Assembly: GCF_945882965.1 (NCBI RefSeq)
Contig: NZ_CAMCWY010000004.1
Location: 1-64,000, forward strand
DNA: 64,000 nt
DNA from: Sphingorhabdus sp. EL138
GTDB taxonomy: Bacteria > Pseudomonadota > Alphaproteobacteria > Sphingomonadales > Sphingomonadaceae
Direction: 5' to 3'
A program made the translations under genes and the position numbers. The notes under the pieces were generated by a model. The model was not told the DNA's origin. It made no database searches and saw only the letters and a list, made by a program, of their open reading frames with translations. The first letter of the stretch is position 1; each line of letters starts with the position of its first letter. Below, piece by piece: positions 18,864-28,182 of the stretch.

Positions 18864-20012
18864 ATGCGTTCTATGCCTAGAAACAAAATCCTCCTCGCCG
18901 CAACCGCTTTTTGCGCCATCTCTGCACTCAACCTATCTGGATGCGCTGCGGAGCCACCTGCCAAGCCTGCTGGTCCGGGTGTTAGCATGGTTGCCGATGA
19001 TGCGGTGATCAGCAAAGCAAAGCTTGCCGCTGCTATAGCGCCCTTTTTTGAAGATCCCGTGGTTGGTGAAACCCGCGCGTTGGTCGTCATGCATGGGGGG
19101 CGTGTTATCGCCGAACGCTACGCGCCGGGATATGGACCGGACTCCAGGCTCATCAGCTGGTCCATGGCCAAAAGCGTGACTGCCGTCTTGGTTGGCATGA
19201 TGGTGGCGGACGGTCGGCTGGCCTTGGATGAACCTGCAATCGTGCCCGAATGGCAAACGCCCCGCGATGGTCGTGCGGCGATAACATTGCGCCATTTGCT
19301 GCATATGTCGTCGGGTCTGGACCACACCGAAATGGCGGAAGGCAGTGTGGCGATTTTTGACGCAGACACGCCGCGCATGCTGTTTCTTGATGGCCGCGAA
19401 GATGTTGCACGCTATGCAGAAACGCGGCCCTTGGAGGCCGTTCCGGGCGAGAAGCACGAATATAGCACGGCCACCAGCCACATACTCGTCGACATCATGA
19501 CGCGGTCGTTGACGGATAGCAAAGACCCCGTTGTGCGCCGGGATGCGATGTTGGAATATGCGCGCGGCCGTTTGTTTGAGCCGCTGGGCATGACAAGCGC
19601 CTTACCTGAATTTGACCGCAATGGCACAATGCTCGGCGGAAGCTTTATCCACGCCACCGCGCGTGATTGGGCAAAATTTGGCGAATTTTTGCGGAACAAT
19701 GGCTCGGTGCGCTCTGCGCAAATGATGCCGACAAGCTGGATGCGTTTTATGAAGACGCCAAGCAAAACCGATGCAAGCTATGGCGCGCATATATGGTTGA
19801 ACCGGAAACGTAAGGAAGGCCGCGATCCAGTGCTGTTTCCCGGCAAGGCACCATCGGATGTCTTCGCCGCATTGGGACATTTGGGGCAGTTTGTAGTGGT
19901 GTCACCGCAGCATCGCCTAACGATTGTGCGGTTAGGTAATACGCCAGATAATCAGCTTGATCCTGTCAACGACCAACTGGCCAAGCTGATTTCGGCTTTT
20001 CCGAAGCCTTAG
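18864..20012 (+). CDS. Lipoprotein serine hydrolase (class C beta-lactamase/NylB-like fold)
   Basis: A 382-residue hydrolase of the beta-lactamase class C/6-aminohexanoate-dimer hydrolase group. A lipoprotein signal ends in LSGC with the lipidated Cys at 27. The catalytic S-x-x-K is SMAK at 100-103 (in SWSMAKS). The tyrosine motif fits Y-S-T in HEYSTATSH, and the third motif is GHLGQ in place of KTG, typical of esterase-like members. Likely exported and membrane-anchored, acting on an ester or amide substrate not identifiable here. The TAG stop is formed with the first bases of the 265-bp repeat. Confidence 0.85.
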   Translation: MRSMPRNKILLAATAFCAISALNLSGCAAEPPAKPAGPGVSMVADDAVISKAKLAAAIAPFFEDPVVGETRALVVMHGGRVIAERYAPGYGPDSRLISWSMAKSVTAVLVGMMVADGRLALDEPAIVPEWQTPRDGRAAITLRHLLHMSSGLDHTEMAEGSVAIFDADTPRMLFLDGREDVARYAETRPLEAVPGEKHEYSTATSHILVDIMTRSLTDSKDPVVRRDAMLEYARGRLFEPLGMTSALPEFDRNGTMLGGSFIHATARDWAKFGEFLRNNGSVRSAQMMPTSWMRFMKTPSKTDASYGAHIWLNRKRKEGRDPVLFPGKAPSDVFAALGHLGQFVVVSPQHRLTIVRLGNTPDNQLDPVNDQLAKLISAFPKP

Positions 20013-20275
20013 GGTCAGGACCACTTAAATCCACCTTCGCGGCGTCAAAATGGCAAAGATATAGAAGTAAAATGGCCGCCGCAGGCAGTCATTCTGCCTG
20101 CAAGGGCATTTTGCTTTGAGATCGAAGCCATTTTGGCGTCCTTCGGATTTGACCCATTTTGTCCATTGCCGCGTTGGCAAAGCTAGACTTAGAACCACTA
20201 AGTCCTGCGCTTACCGCCTTGCACTGAACAAAATGGCTTCAAACCGCGAAGGTGGATTTAATCGGTCCTGACCCT
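20011..20275. repeat. 265-bp inverted-terminus repeat, copy A
   Basis: A 265-base non-coding element beginning AGGGTCAGGACC and ending with the reverse complement, GGTCCTGACCCT. The ends form an inverted repeat of about 32 bases with a few mismatches. It is about 95 percent identical to the reverse complement of 40806-41070, which has exactly the same length. Inside are hairpins GCAGGCA-GTCATTC-TGCCTGC and GACTTAG-AACCA-CTAAGTC, and several CAAAATGGC/GCCATTTTG words in both orientations. It has no credible ORF. It lies precisely between two convergent genes, and each end contributes the TAG stop of its neighbour. MITE-like by structure, but no parent transposase is in the window. Confidence 0.85.
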
Positions 20276-20564
20276 AAAGCTTCGCCACGGGCGCGTCGTC
20301 GCCAAGGTCTTCAAACCATGCTTCGACCGGACCGCTGAGCTTTATCAGCAATGGGTTGCCTTTGCGATCACGCGCTTTGCCAGCCTGAACCTTGATCCAG
20401 CCTTCGGAAATGCAATATTCCTCAACTGTGGTGCGGACTTCACCCTTAAAGCGAATGCCAATGCCACGCGACAGCAGGTCGCCATCGAAATGCGCGCTCA
20501 TCGGGTTAATCGACAGGTGATCGGGCGGGGTGTTGGGGCCCGCGGATATTGTTTCTTCAGTCAT
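20274..20564 (-). CDS. DUF3297 family protein
   Basis: A 96-residue protein with the DUF3297 pattern: TPPDHLSINPMSAHFD, RGIGIRFKGEVRTTVEEYCISEGWIKVQAGK, DRKGNPLLIKLSGPVE. The family is small, soluble and of unknown function, common in proteobacteria. The ATG at 20564 begins MTEETISAG; the extra upstream codons of the open frame lie in the divergent oxidoreductase leader and are not used. The TAG stop is supplied by the right end of the 265-bp repeat. Confidence 0.85.
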   Translation of the reverse strand: MTEETISAGPNTPPDHLSINPMSAHFDGDLLSRGIGIRFKGEVRTTVEEYCISEGWIKVQAGKARDRKGNPLLIKLSGPVEAWFEDLGDDAPVAKL

Positions 20565-20628
20565 GTTGCGCGCTGTGCCGCAAAGCATAGCACTTGGCAA
20601 TATGGCGCGGGCAGTGCAGGGGGTCGAA

Positions 20629-21840
20629 ATGGCAAGTTCAAACAATTATGACGCGATTATCCTTGGGGCCGGTGGCGCAGGCCTGATGTGCGCTTTGACC
20701 GCCGGGCAACGCGCAAAGCGCGTGCTGGTGATTGATCACGCCACGGGCCCCGGCAAGAAAATCCTCATTTCCGGCGGCGGACGGTGTAATTTCACCAATG
20801 TGAATGCGACCACCACGCACGCGCAAGAACGCTATCTGTCGGCCAACCCGCATTTCGCAAAGTCAGCTTTAGGCCGATATACCCCGCAGGATTTCATTGA
20901 TCTGGTGAGCGCGCACAATATCGCTTTCCACGAAAAGACGCTTGGGCAATTATTCTGCGACGGTTCCGCGCGGCAGATTGTCGCCATGCTGATGGCGGAA
21001 TGTGACAAATCGGTGAGCTTTGGTGGTCAGGTCGATTTCGTGTTTGATGCACCCGTCGGTGAAGTGACCCATGACGGCAGCGATTATCATGTCACCTATA
21101 ATGGAGTGCACGCGCAAGGCGCGGCGCTGGTGATTGCGACCGGCGGCCCAAGCATTCCGAAAATGGGGGCTACCGCCTTTGCCTATGATCTTGCGCGACA
21201 GTTCGGTTTGAAGATTGTTGAGCCACGACCCGCTTTGGTCCCGCTAACGCTTGGCGGGGATGATGTGCTGTTCCGCGAACTATCGGGCGTATCGTCTGAA
21301 GTGGTTGCCAAGCATGGAAAGGCTGCATTCCGCGAGGCTGCGTTGTTCACCCATCGCGGGCTAAGCGGCCCGGCAGTGCTTCAAGTCAGCAGCTATTGGC
21401 GGCCGGGGGATCAAGTCGAAATTGATTTCCTGCCATCATTGGATGCGACAGAATTATTGTTATCGGAAAAACGCGCACGGCCACGTGCGACTTTGCGGTC
21501 AACGTTGGACCGAGTGTTGCCTGCGCGCTTGGCCGAAGCGCTCGCCGCCAAAATTGGTCTACTCGGCAACCTTGCCGACCAAAACGACCGGAAATTGGAG
21601 GGTGCCGGCGCGCTACTCGGCAACTGGCCATTCGTGCCCAATGGCAGTGAGGGCTATGCCAAGGCAGAGGTGACATTGGGCGGGATAAGCACCGATGGCC
21701 TGTCGCAAAAGACGATGGAGGCAAAGAAAATGCCAGGGCTATACTGCATAGGCGAGGCGGTGGACGTCACCGGTTGGCTTGGCGGATATAATTTCCAATG
21801 GGCTTGGGCCAGCGGTGTCGCGGCAGGGGAAGCCATCTAA
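20629..21840 (+). CDS. BaiN/RdsA-type NAD(P)/FAD-dependent oxidoreductase
   Basis: A 403-residue flavoprotein of the HI0933/BaiN family. The FAD-binding GAGGAG is at residues 13-18, followed by the family-specific GPGKKILISGGGRCNFTN. Further blocks are ATGGPSIPKMGATAFAYD, THRGLSGPAVLQ and the C-terminal GGISTDGL...PGLYCIGEAVDVTGWLGGYN motif. Reaction in this organism is unknown; relatives reduce various small molecules. The ATG at 20629 has AGGGGG five bases upstream. It shares a terminator with convergent typA. Confidence 0.9.
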   Translation: MASSNNYDAIILGAGGAGLMCALTAGQRAKRVLVIDHATGPGKKILISGGGRCNFTNVNATTTHAQERYLSANPHFAKSALGRYTPQDFIDLVSAHNIAFHEKTLGQLFCDGSARQIVAMLMAECDKSVSFGGQVDFVFDAPVGEVTHDGSDYHVTYNGVHAQGAALVIATGGPSIPKMGATAFAYDLARQFGLKIVEPRPALVPLTLGGDDVLFRELSGVSSEVVAKHGKAAFREAALFTHRGLSGPAVLQVSSYWRPGDQVEIDFLPSLDATELLLSEKRARPRATLRSTLDRVLPARLAEALAAKIGLLGNLADQNDRKLEGAGALLGNWPFVPNGSEGYAKAEVTLGGISTDGLSQKTMEAKKMPGLYCIGEAVDVTGWLGGYNFQWAWASGVAAGEAI

Positions 21841-21855
21841 GGCCGTTGACCAAAG

Positions 21856-21883
21856 AAAAGGGCGCCGAAACCGACGCCCTTTT
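21856..21883. terminator. Bidirectional terminator between the flavoprotein gene and typA
   Basis: A hairpin with arms AAAAGGGCG/CGCCCTTTT and a 10-base loop lies in the 45 bases between the two convergent stop codons. T runs flank it on both strands. Confidence 0.88.
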
Positions 21884-21885
21884 CT

Positions 21886-23721
21886 TTATGCAGCTTGTTT
21901 GGCGCGCGATGCTTTTTTCCGCTCATTCGGGTCAAGCAGGCGCTTGCGCAGGCGGATATTCTTCGGCGTGACCTCAACCATTTCATCGTTATCTATATAG
22001 GCAATGGCTTGCTCAAGCGTCAGGCGTTTGGGCGGGGTGAGGCGGATGGCATCGTCCTTGCCGGTCGAACGGAAGTTCGTCAGTTGCTTGGACTTCATCG
22101 GATTGACTTCAAGGTCATCTGGCTTGGCATTTTCGCCGATGATCATGCCTTCATACAAAGCTTCACCTGGTGAGACCATCAGGATGCCACGCTCTTCCAA
22201 TGGGCCAAGGGCATAAGCAACCGCTTCGCCAGCGCCGTTGGAAATCAGCACGCCATTCTTGCGGCCTTCAATATGGCCGCGATGTGGGCCATATTTTTCA
22301 AACAGACGGTTCATGATGCCTGTGCCGCGCGTGTCGGACAGAAATTCGCCATGATAGCCAATCAACCCGCGTGATGGCGCGCTGAAGGTTATACGGGTCT
22401 TGCCGCCGCCCGATGGACGCATGTCGGTAAGATCGCCCTTACGCACGGCCATTTTTTCGACGACAGTGCCCGAATATTCATCATCCACGTCAATGACGAC
22501 GGTTTCATAAGGCTCGGTCTTCTGGCCTTTTTCATCTTCGCGGAACAGCACGCGTGGGCGGCTGATGCCAAGTTCAAAGCCTTCACGGCGCATGGTTTCG
22601 ATGAGAACACCCAATTGAAGCTCGCCGCGACCAGCGACTTCAAAGCTGTCCTTGTCTTCGGCCTCAGTGATACGGACGGCGACGTTGCTTTCGGCTTCGC
22701 GCAACAGACGGTCGCGGATCATGCGGCTTGTGACCTTGGTACCTTCACGGCCAGCCATTGGGCTGTCGTTCACTGAAAAGCGCATCGACAATGTTGGCGG
22801 ATCGATTGGCTGCGCCTGAAGCGGCTCAGTCACTGACGGTTCTGCAATCGTATCGGCAACGGTTGCCGTTGTCATACCCGCAATGGAGATAATGTCGCCC
22901 GCCTTGGCTTCTTCTACGGGAACGCGCTCAAGGCCACGGAAGGACATGATCTTCGATGCACGGCCCGTTTCGACAATCTTGCCGTCAGGGTTCAATGCGT
23001 GGATCTGCTGGTTCACCTTCACGGTGCCTGACAATACAAGGCCGGTCAGTATACGGCCAAGGAAATTGTCGCGGTCAAGCAAGGTGACAAGCATTTTGAA
23101 TTCGCCGTCAACGTCTGCCTTTGGCTCTGGAACATGGCTGACGATGGTTTCAAACATCGGCGTGAGCGTGCCTTCACGTGCGCTTGGGTCAATCGAGGCA
23201 TAGCCATTACGACCCGAGGCATAGAGCACAGGGAAATCGAGTTGCTCGTCGGTTGCATCGAGCGAGACGAAAAGATCGAACACCTCGTCCAACACTTCCT
23301 GAATACGCTCGTCAGGACGGTCAACCTTGTTGACGACGACGATAGGCTTCAGGCCAAGGGCCAAGGCCTTGCCGGTTACGAACTTCGTTTGCGGCATCGC
23401 GCCTTCGGAAGAGTCAACGAGCAGAATAACGCCGTCAACCATCGAAAGGATACGTTCAACTTCGCCGCCGAAATCGGCGTGGCCTGGGGTGTCGACGATG
23501 TTGATGCGGGTCTTTTCACCCTTATGGTCGTCCCACTCAACCGAGGTGCACTTGGCAAGAATGGTGATGCCACGTTCTTTTTCGAGATCGTTCGAATCCA
23601 TGGCGCGCTCTTCGATGCGCTGATTGTCGCGGAAGGTGCCCGACTGCCGAAACAGTTGGTCAACAAGAGTGGTTTTGCCGTGATCGACGTGCGCGATGAT
23701 AGCGATGTTACGCAATGACAT
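21886..23721 (-). CDS. typA: Ribosome-associated GTPase TypA/BipA
   Basis: TypA (BipA) is a translational GTPase involved in 50S assembly and stress adaptation. From the ATG at 23721 the protein has 611 residues. The P-loop AHVDHGKT is at 10-17, with ERGITILAK switch I and [12 protein letters not shown] (G3) following, and NKVDRP (G4). The C-terminal half holds the TypA-specific [13 protein letters not shown] and [12 protein letters not shown] blocks, which separate it from EF-G and LepA. The 13 extra codons of the open frame are not homologous to the family and are dropped. Confidence 0.96.
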   Translation of the reverse strand: MSLRNIAIIAHVDHGKTTLVDQLFRQSGTFRDNQRIEERAMDSNDLEKERGITILAKCTSVEWDDHKGEKTRINIVDTPGHADFGGEVERILSMVDGVILLVDSSEGAMPQTKFVTGKALALGLKPIVVVNKVDRPDERIQEVLDEVFDLFVSLDATDEQLDFPVLYASGRNGYASIDPSAREGTLTPMFETIVSHVPEPKADVDGEFKMLVTLLDRDNFLGRILTGLVLSGTVKVNQQIHALNPDGKIVETGRASKIMSFRGLERVPVEEAKAGDIISIAGMTTATVADTIAEPSVTEPLQAQPIDPPTLSMRFSVNDSPMAGREGTKVTSRMIRDRLLREAESNVAVRITEAEDKDSFEVAGRGELQLGVLIETMRREGFELGISRPRVLFREDEKGQKTEPYETVVIDVDDEYSGTVVEKMAVRKGDLTDMRPSGGGKTRITFSAPSRGLIGYHGEFLSDTRGTGIMNRLFEKYGPHRGHIEGRKNGVLISNGAGEAVAYALGPLEERGILMVSPGEALYEGMIIGENAKPDDLEVNPMKSKQLTNFRSTGKDDAIRLTPPKRLTLEQAIAYIDNDEMVEVTPKNIRLRKRLLDPNERKKASRAKQAA

Positions 23722-23856
23722 TTGGAAATGGGCCTTTTGGAAGGTCTTCATAGCAGCCACATGCCACCAGATTCTCGCGCGCCATTAACGCAATATGCGC
23801 TGCGGTGCAACATCGCTGGTGTTGCAATACGCGATTGCAACGGTCAAAGCGCTCTG

Positions 23857-24813
23857 ATGTTCGCTCGTATCTTCGCTGATCGCTTTGTCATGCTGCTGCT
23901 CGCCACGATATTGTTGGCGAGTTTCTTACCCGTTCGGGGTGCGGCGGCAGAGGTCGCGTCATTGGTTTCAATGGCGGCGATCTTTCTGCTGTTTTTCCTC
24001 AATGGCCTGCGCTTGCCGCGCCACGAAGTGGTCAATGGCGTGCGCAATTGGCGGTTGCAGGGGGCGATTTTCTTTTTCGTATTTGGCGTGATGTCGGCCA
24101 CTGGATTGGCTTTGTCATATATTTTCGACAATATCTTGCCGCCGACACTTGCCTTGGGGTTGCTGTTTACAGGTATCCTGCCTTCCACTCTGCAGTCGGC
24201 TGCGGCCTATTGCGCCTTGGCCAAAGGTAATGTGGCTGCATCGGTGGTTGCGGCAGCTTTGGTCAATCTGATCGGTGTACTGTTGTCACCTTTGCTCATG
24301 GCGGTGCTGGCGCATGTGGGGGAGGCGAATATTTCAGGTGCAGCCGTTGGGCGCATTGCACTCATCCTGCTTCTGCCATTTGCGCTCGGCCAAATGGCGC
24401 AGCGTTGGTGCAAACCATGGGTAGACCGCAACAAGGCGCTGGCGACGTGGATGGACCGTATCTCGATTGCCATTGCGGTTTATGTGGCGTTCTCAGGTGC
24501 GGTTGTGGCGGGGATATGGAGCATCGTGCGCGGTGATGAGCTTGCGTGGTTGGCCTTGGCTTTGTCGGTCATGTTGCTGATTGGCTTTGGCGGGGCTTGG
24601 GCCTTAAGCGGCCTCATGAAGCTACCGCGCGGCGACCGGATTACCATGCTGTTTTCGGGTGGACAGAAAAGCATCGCCATCGGCGCGCCGCTCGCCGCAA
24701 CATTATTCCCGCCGGCAATTGCCGGAATGGTGCTGCTGCCGACGCTGATTTATCATATGGCGCAGTTGATCTTGTCTGCGCCGTTGGCCACGCATTTGGC
24801 CAAGGATCAGTAA
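23857..24813 (+). CDS. Bile acid:sodium symporter-like membrane protein (YfeH type)
   Basis: A 318-residue protein with about nine to ten hydrophobic segments, matching the SBF-like family (PF13593 type). Conserved features include NGLRLP after the second helix, a TGILPSTLQSAAAYCALAKGN block and the distal FSGGQKSIAIGAPLAATLFP. Related proteins are putative sodium-coupled transporters of organic anions; substrate unknown. The start at 23857 (MFARIFADRF) gives a clean first helix, but no strong ribosome binding site is visible. Divergent from typA. Confidence 0.82.
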   Translation: MFARIFADRFVMLLLATILLASFLPVRGAAAEVASLVSMAAIFLLFFLNGLRLPRHEVVNGVRNWRLQGAIFFFVFGVMSATGLALSYIFDNILPPTLALGLLFTGILPSTLQSAAAYCALAKGNVAASVVAAALVNLIGVLLSPLLMAVLAHVGEANISGAAVGRIALILLLPFALGQMAQRWCKPWVDRNKALATWMDRISIAIAVYVAFSGAVVAGIWSIVRGDELAWLALALSVMLLIGFGGAWALSGLMKLPRGDRITMLFSGGQKSIAIGAPLAATLFPPAIAGMVLLPTLIYHMAQLILSAPLATHLAKDQ

Positions 24814-24818
24814 CGTGC

Positions 24819-24960
24819 CTCCCCATCGACTTGCGATGGGGAGGTGGATTGACCGAGCGCTAGCACGGGCAAGACGGAGGGGCACTCAACGCGGCGGCCC
24901 CTCCGTCATCCGAAGCTGTCGCCTCGGCTGCCACCCCCCCCATCGCAAGTCGATGGGGAG
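24819..24960. repeat. Nested inverted-repeat intergenic element
   Basis: Between convergent genes. A 30-base left arm (24819-24848) and right arm (24931-24960) are near-perfect reverse complements containing CCCCATCGACTTGCGATGGGG. Each arm is itself a hairpin. An inner inverted repeat GACGGAGGGGC/GCCCCTCCGTC (24873-24883, 24897-24907) sits inside. It resembles widespread CTCCCC/GGGGAG REP-like repeats of sphingomonad intergenic regions and could act as a transcription barrier for both genes. Confidence 0.8.
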
Positions 24961-24961
24961 A

Positions 24962-27472
24962 TTAGAGGCTCCTGAGCGCTTCCGATGGCCGCGCCGCTAA
25001 GATCGGGAGTGATCCGACGATGCCCAGCACAAAGGTCGCACCAGCGCCGCCAACAAGCGTCAACGCTAGGATCGAATAATCTGGCGCAAAGCTGAAGTCG
25101 AATATTTCGACGACGACATAATATGCCGCCGACATGCCAAGCAGCAGCGACACCAAACCGAGCACAACCGCCAATATGCCATATTCCAAAGCCTGCGCGC
25201 CCAAAATCTGCCGCCTTGTGCTTCCCAGCATTTTCATGATGACGCTGTCATAGATACGCGACTGGCGCGCAGCGGCGATAGCACCAACGAGCACTGCGAT
25301 TCCGGCCAAGATGGCGATGGATGCCGCAGCAGCAATGGCTTGCGCCATTTGTGTTAGCAATATGGTGATCTGCGCTGTGACTTCGCCCACTTCAATCAAC
25401 GACGAGGACGGGAATGTGGGTGGGATCGATTTTGCCAATATACGTTCGGCTGGCTTCGACACGGTCAAAGTCGCAACCATATTATGGGGCGCGGCGTCCA
25501 AGCTTCCCGGCGAAAACACCATGACATAATTTAAGCCGAAGTTATCCCATTTGACGGTGCGCAAGGATGCGATCTTGGCGGGAACCTCAACGCCAAGCAA
25601 GCTGATTGTCAGGGTATCGCCCACGCCGACGCCCAAGCTTTCGGCGGCTTCTGCCTCAAGGCTGACCAAGGCAGGACCATCATAATCCGCTGGCCAAAAT
25701 GTGCCCGCGACAATCTCACTGCCTTTGGGCAGGGCGCTGCTGTAGGTCAGTCCACGATCTCCGTTAAGGATCCATGCGCCTTCGGGCAGCTCTTCCAACT
25801 GATCCACACGCTGGCCACCAAATTCAACAATAGTGCCGCGTAAGGCGGGTATCATGTTGATGGTAGCTTTGGGATCGGCTTTCTTGACCATTTGCGTGAA
25901 CTGGGCAGCGCCATCGCGTGGGATGTCCAATGCAAAGAAGCTTGGCGCGCGATCCGGGACGCTGTTTTTGATCTCATTATTGATGCTTGTCTGAATTGCG
26001 GCGAGCGTTACGAACAAAGTAAGGCCAAGGCCAAGTGCCACGACCAATGCCTGCGTCTGCGCGCCGGGGCGGTGCAGGTTTGCAAGCGCGAGCCGCGGCA
26101 AGGGCGCGTTAGGCCGAGGGACGCGTAAGGCGATAAAGCGCAGTAACCAAGCAATGCCCTTGAGCAGCAACAGCAGGCCAAAGGCCGCGCCGATAAAGGC
26201 GAGCGAGAATAAAGGCTCTCGCGCCGACAGCACTGCGAGCGCGATGATCGCAAGAATGGCTGATATCGACCAAATCGCGCTGCGCCGGTCGATGCGGGCG
26301 TTGCCTTCCACAATCGCGCGGAACAGGCCAGCGGCCGGTACCGTTCGCGCACGGGCCAAGGGCGGCAATGCAAAGGCAATGGCGATCAACAGGCCATAGA
26401 TCGCGCTGACAAGCAACGGCAAAGGATGTAGGTTAAAGCCCGGCGCGACCGGCAATATGTCGCCAGCCACCCAGCCAATAACCATAGGCATGACGCTGCC
26501 CATCGCAAGGCCAGCGATAATCGCGCCTGCGGCAACGGTCAGGATTTGAAGCATATAGATACGGAATATTGTTCCACTGTCTGCGCCAGTAACCTTTAAG
26601 GTCGCAATGCTGGCGCGCTTGCTGACGAGGTAGCTGCTCACGCCATTGCCGACGCCAATGCCCGCGATGACCAAGGCAGCAAGGCCGACAAGCGTCAGGA
26701 ACTGGCCCATACGCTCAATAAAGCGCCTTGTGCCGGGGGCACCGTTGGAGCGATCCGTGACGTCCCAACCCGCGGACGGGAACTGCGCCTCAAGCGTTTT
26801 TGCGACTGCAGCGGCGTCTTCGTTCGCTGCCAGCTTGACGCGGTACTTTGCCTCATACATGCTACCCGGCTGGATGAGGCCGGTGTCTGGCAAGGCCGCC
26901 ATATTGATGATGGCAACAGGGCCAAGCGTGAAGCCCTCGCCCAAGCGGTCGGGTTCTTCGGCGATGATGCCCGCAATCTTAAATCGCGCCTCGCCAAAGC
27001 GGACAATGCCGCCGGGTTGAATGTCGAGCCGTTCGGCCAAGGTTGGCCCGATGTATATTTCGCCTTTTGCAGGCGCCATTACAGTGTCGCCATCGCGCAA
27101 TGTCAGCGTGCCATAATGCGGGTAGATATTGTCGATAGCCTTCAACTCGGCGAGCAAGCTGTCGCTGCCAGTTTGCGCGCCTATCGCCATTGCCCGCAAA
27201 CGGATGGTTTCGGACACTGTGCCTGCCTTGCGCATGGCGGCCATTTCCGCCTGCGTAGCTTCACGTTGCGCGATCCCGATTTCGATATCGCCGCCAAGGA
27301 TGGTCTGACCACGCCGTGACAGTTCATCGGCTATGCCAGCGGTCAAGCTGCCAATAGCCGCGAGCGTCGCAACGCCCAGGAATAGGCAAATCGCTAGCAA
27401 CCGGAGCCCATGGATACGCGCGGAAAGGTCACGGCGCGAAATGCGCCAAATGGCCGCGAGGGGAAGGGTCAA
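24962..27472 (-). CDS. ybbP: YbbP-like ABC transporter permease (FtsX superfamily)
   Basis: An 836-residue permease with an N-terminal membrane anchor (about 25-47), a large periplasmic domain, three central helices, a further helix cluster in the middle (about 400-445), a second periplasmic domain and a C-terminal FtsX domain of three helices. This duplicated layout is that of YbbP/LolE-like permeases. It starts with a TTG at 27472 that overlaps the TGA of the upstream ATPase gene. With that ATPase and the divergent tesA it reproduces the ybbP-ybbA-tesA arrangement of enterobacteria. The substrate is uncertain; export of lipid or hydrophobic compounds is a guess. Confidence 0.87.
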   Translation of the reverse strand: MTLPLAAIWRISRRDLSARIHGLRLLAICLFLGVATLAAIGSLTAGIADELSRRGQTILGGDIEIGIAQREATQAEMAAMRKAGTVSETIRLRAMAIGAQTGSDSLLAELKAIDNIYPHYGTLTLRDGDTVMAPAKGEIYIGPTLAERLDIQPGGIVRFGEARFKIAGIIAEEPDRLGEGFTLGPVAIINMAALPDTGLIQPGSMYEAKYRVKLAANEDAAAVAKTLEAQFPSAGWDVTDRSNGAPGTRRFIERMGQFLTLVGLAALVIAGIGVGNGVSSYLVSKRASIATLKVTGADSGTIFRIYMLQILTVAAGAIIAGLAMGSVMPMVIGWVAGDILPVAPGFNLHPLPLLVSAIYGLLIAIAFALPPLARARTVPAAGLFRAIVEGNARIDRRSAIWSISAILAIIALAVLSAREPLFSLAFIGAAFGLLLLLKGIAWLLRFIALRVPRPNAPLPRLALANLHRPGAQTQALVVALGLGLTLFVTLAAIQTSINNEIKNSVPDRAPSFFALDIPRDGAAQFTQMVKKADPKATINMIPALRGTIVEFGGQRVDQLEELPEGAWILNGDRGLTYSSALPKGSEIVAGTFWPADYDGPALVSLEAEAAESLGVGVGDTLTISLLGVEVPAKIASLRTVKWDNFGLNYVMVFSPGSLDAAPHNMVATLTVSKPAERILAKSIPPTFPSSSLIEVGEVTAQITILLTQMAQAIAAAASIAILAGIAVLVGAIAAARQSRIYDSVIMKMLGSTRRQILGAQALEYGILAVVLGLVSLLLGMSAAYYVVVEIFDFSFAPDYSILALTLVGGAGATFVLGIVGSLPILAARPSEALRSL

Positions 27473-28140
27473 GCCACGCTCTCCACCACATGGCCGTCCT
27501 GCATGGAAATCACCCGGTCACATTTGCGCGCAAGTTCGGGGTCGTGGGTGATGATCAACAAAGTCGCGCCCAATGCGGCGCGGCGGTCGAACAAGAGGTC
27601 GATAATTGCCGTGCCTGTGGACCCATCCAAATTGCCTGTTGGTTCATCGGCAAAGATGATCTTTGGCCCTGCAGCCATGGCGCGGGCTATGGCAACACGT
27701 TGCTGTTCGCCGCCGGACAATTGGGATGGATAATGGGTGAGCCGATGGCCAAGGCCGACGGCTTCGAGCTCGCTTTGTGCGCGGCCAAACGGGTCCCCCA
27801 GACCAGCCAGCTCCAAGGGGATAGCAACATTCTCAAGTGCGGTCATGGTGGGCAACAGGTGAAACGCCTGCAACACAATACCAATGCGACCACGCCGTGC
27901 GCGGGCGAGTTCGTCTTCATCCAGCTTAGTGAAATCCAGACCATCGACGAGGACAGTGCCACCGCTGGCTTGCTCCAACCCGGCCAGCACCGCCATCAAA
28001 GAAGATTTGCCTGACCCCGACGGCCCAAGCAACGCGACGCTGCTGTCATAGGGCACCTCAAGGTCTACGCCGCGTAAAATCGACACCGATGCGTCGTTGC
28101 TGCCAAGCGTGAGGGTGACATTTGCCGCGCGGATCGCCAT
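27469..28140 (-). CDS. ybbA: YbbA/LolD-like ABC transporter ATP-binding protein
   Basis: The ATPase partner of the downstream permease. From the ATG at 28140: Walker A GPSGSGKS at 39-46, Q-loop VLQAFHLLPTMTALENV, signature LSGGEQQRVAIARAMA, Walker B IIFADEPTGNLD and the H-loop THDPE. These are hallmarks of the LolD/MacB/YbbA subfamily. The stop codon overlaps the ybbP start, so the pair is translationally coupled. An in-frame TTG at 28170 has a good ribosome binding site (AAGGA, 7 bases upstream) and could be the true start, adding ten residues; the ATG gives the more family-like N-terminus. Confidence 0.9.
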   Translation of the reverse strand: MAIRAANVTLTLGSNDASVSILRGVDLEVPYDSSVALLGPSGSGKSSLMAVLAGLEQASGGTVLVDGLDFTKLDEDELARARRGRIGIVLQAFHLLPTMTALENVAIPLELAGLGDPFGRAQSELEAVGLGHRLTHYPSQLSGGEQQRVAIARAMAAGPKIIFADEPTGNLDGSTGTAIIDLLFDRRAALGATLLIITHDPELARKCDRVISMQDGHVVESVA

Positions 28141-28168
28141 ATCGGCTTTGTGAGTGATAGGAGCGTGC

Positions 28169-28182
28169 AAGGAAAAATCCTT
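28169..28182. promoter_or_regulatory. Palindrome giving ribosome binding sites on both strands
   Basis: AAGGAAAAATCCTT has AAGGA arms on both strands. The plus-strand AAGGA lies 9 bases before the tesA ATG (28183). The minus-strand AAGGA lies 7 bases before a TTG (28170) in frame with ybbA. If both are used, the two start codons are only 12 bases apart. Confidence 0.5.
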
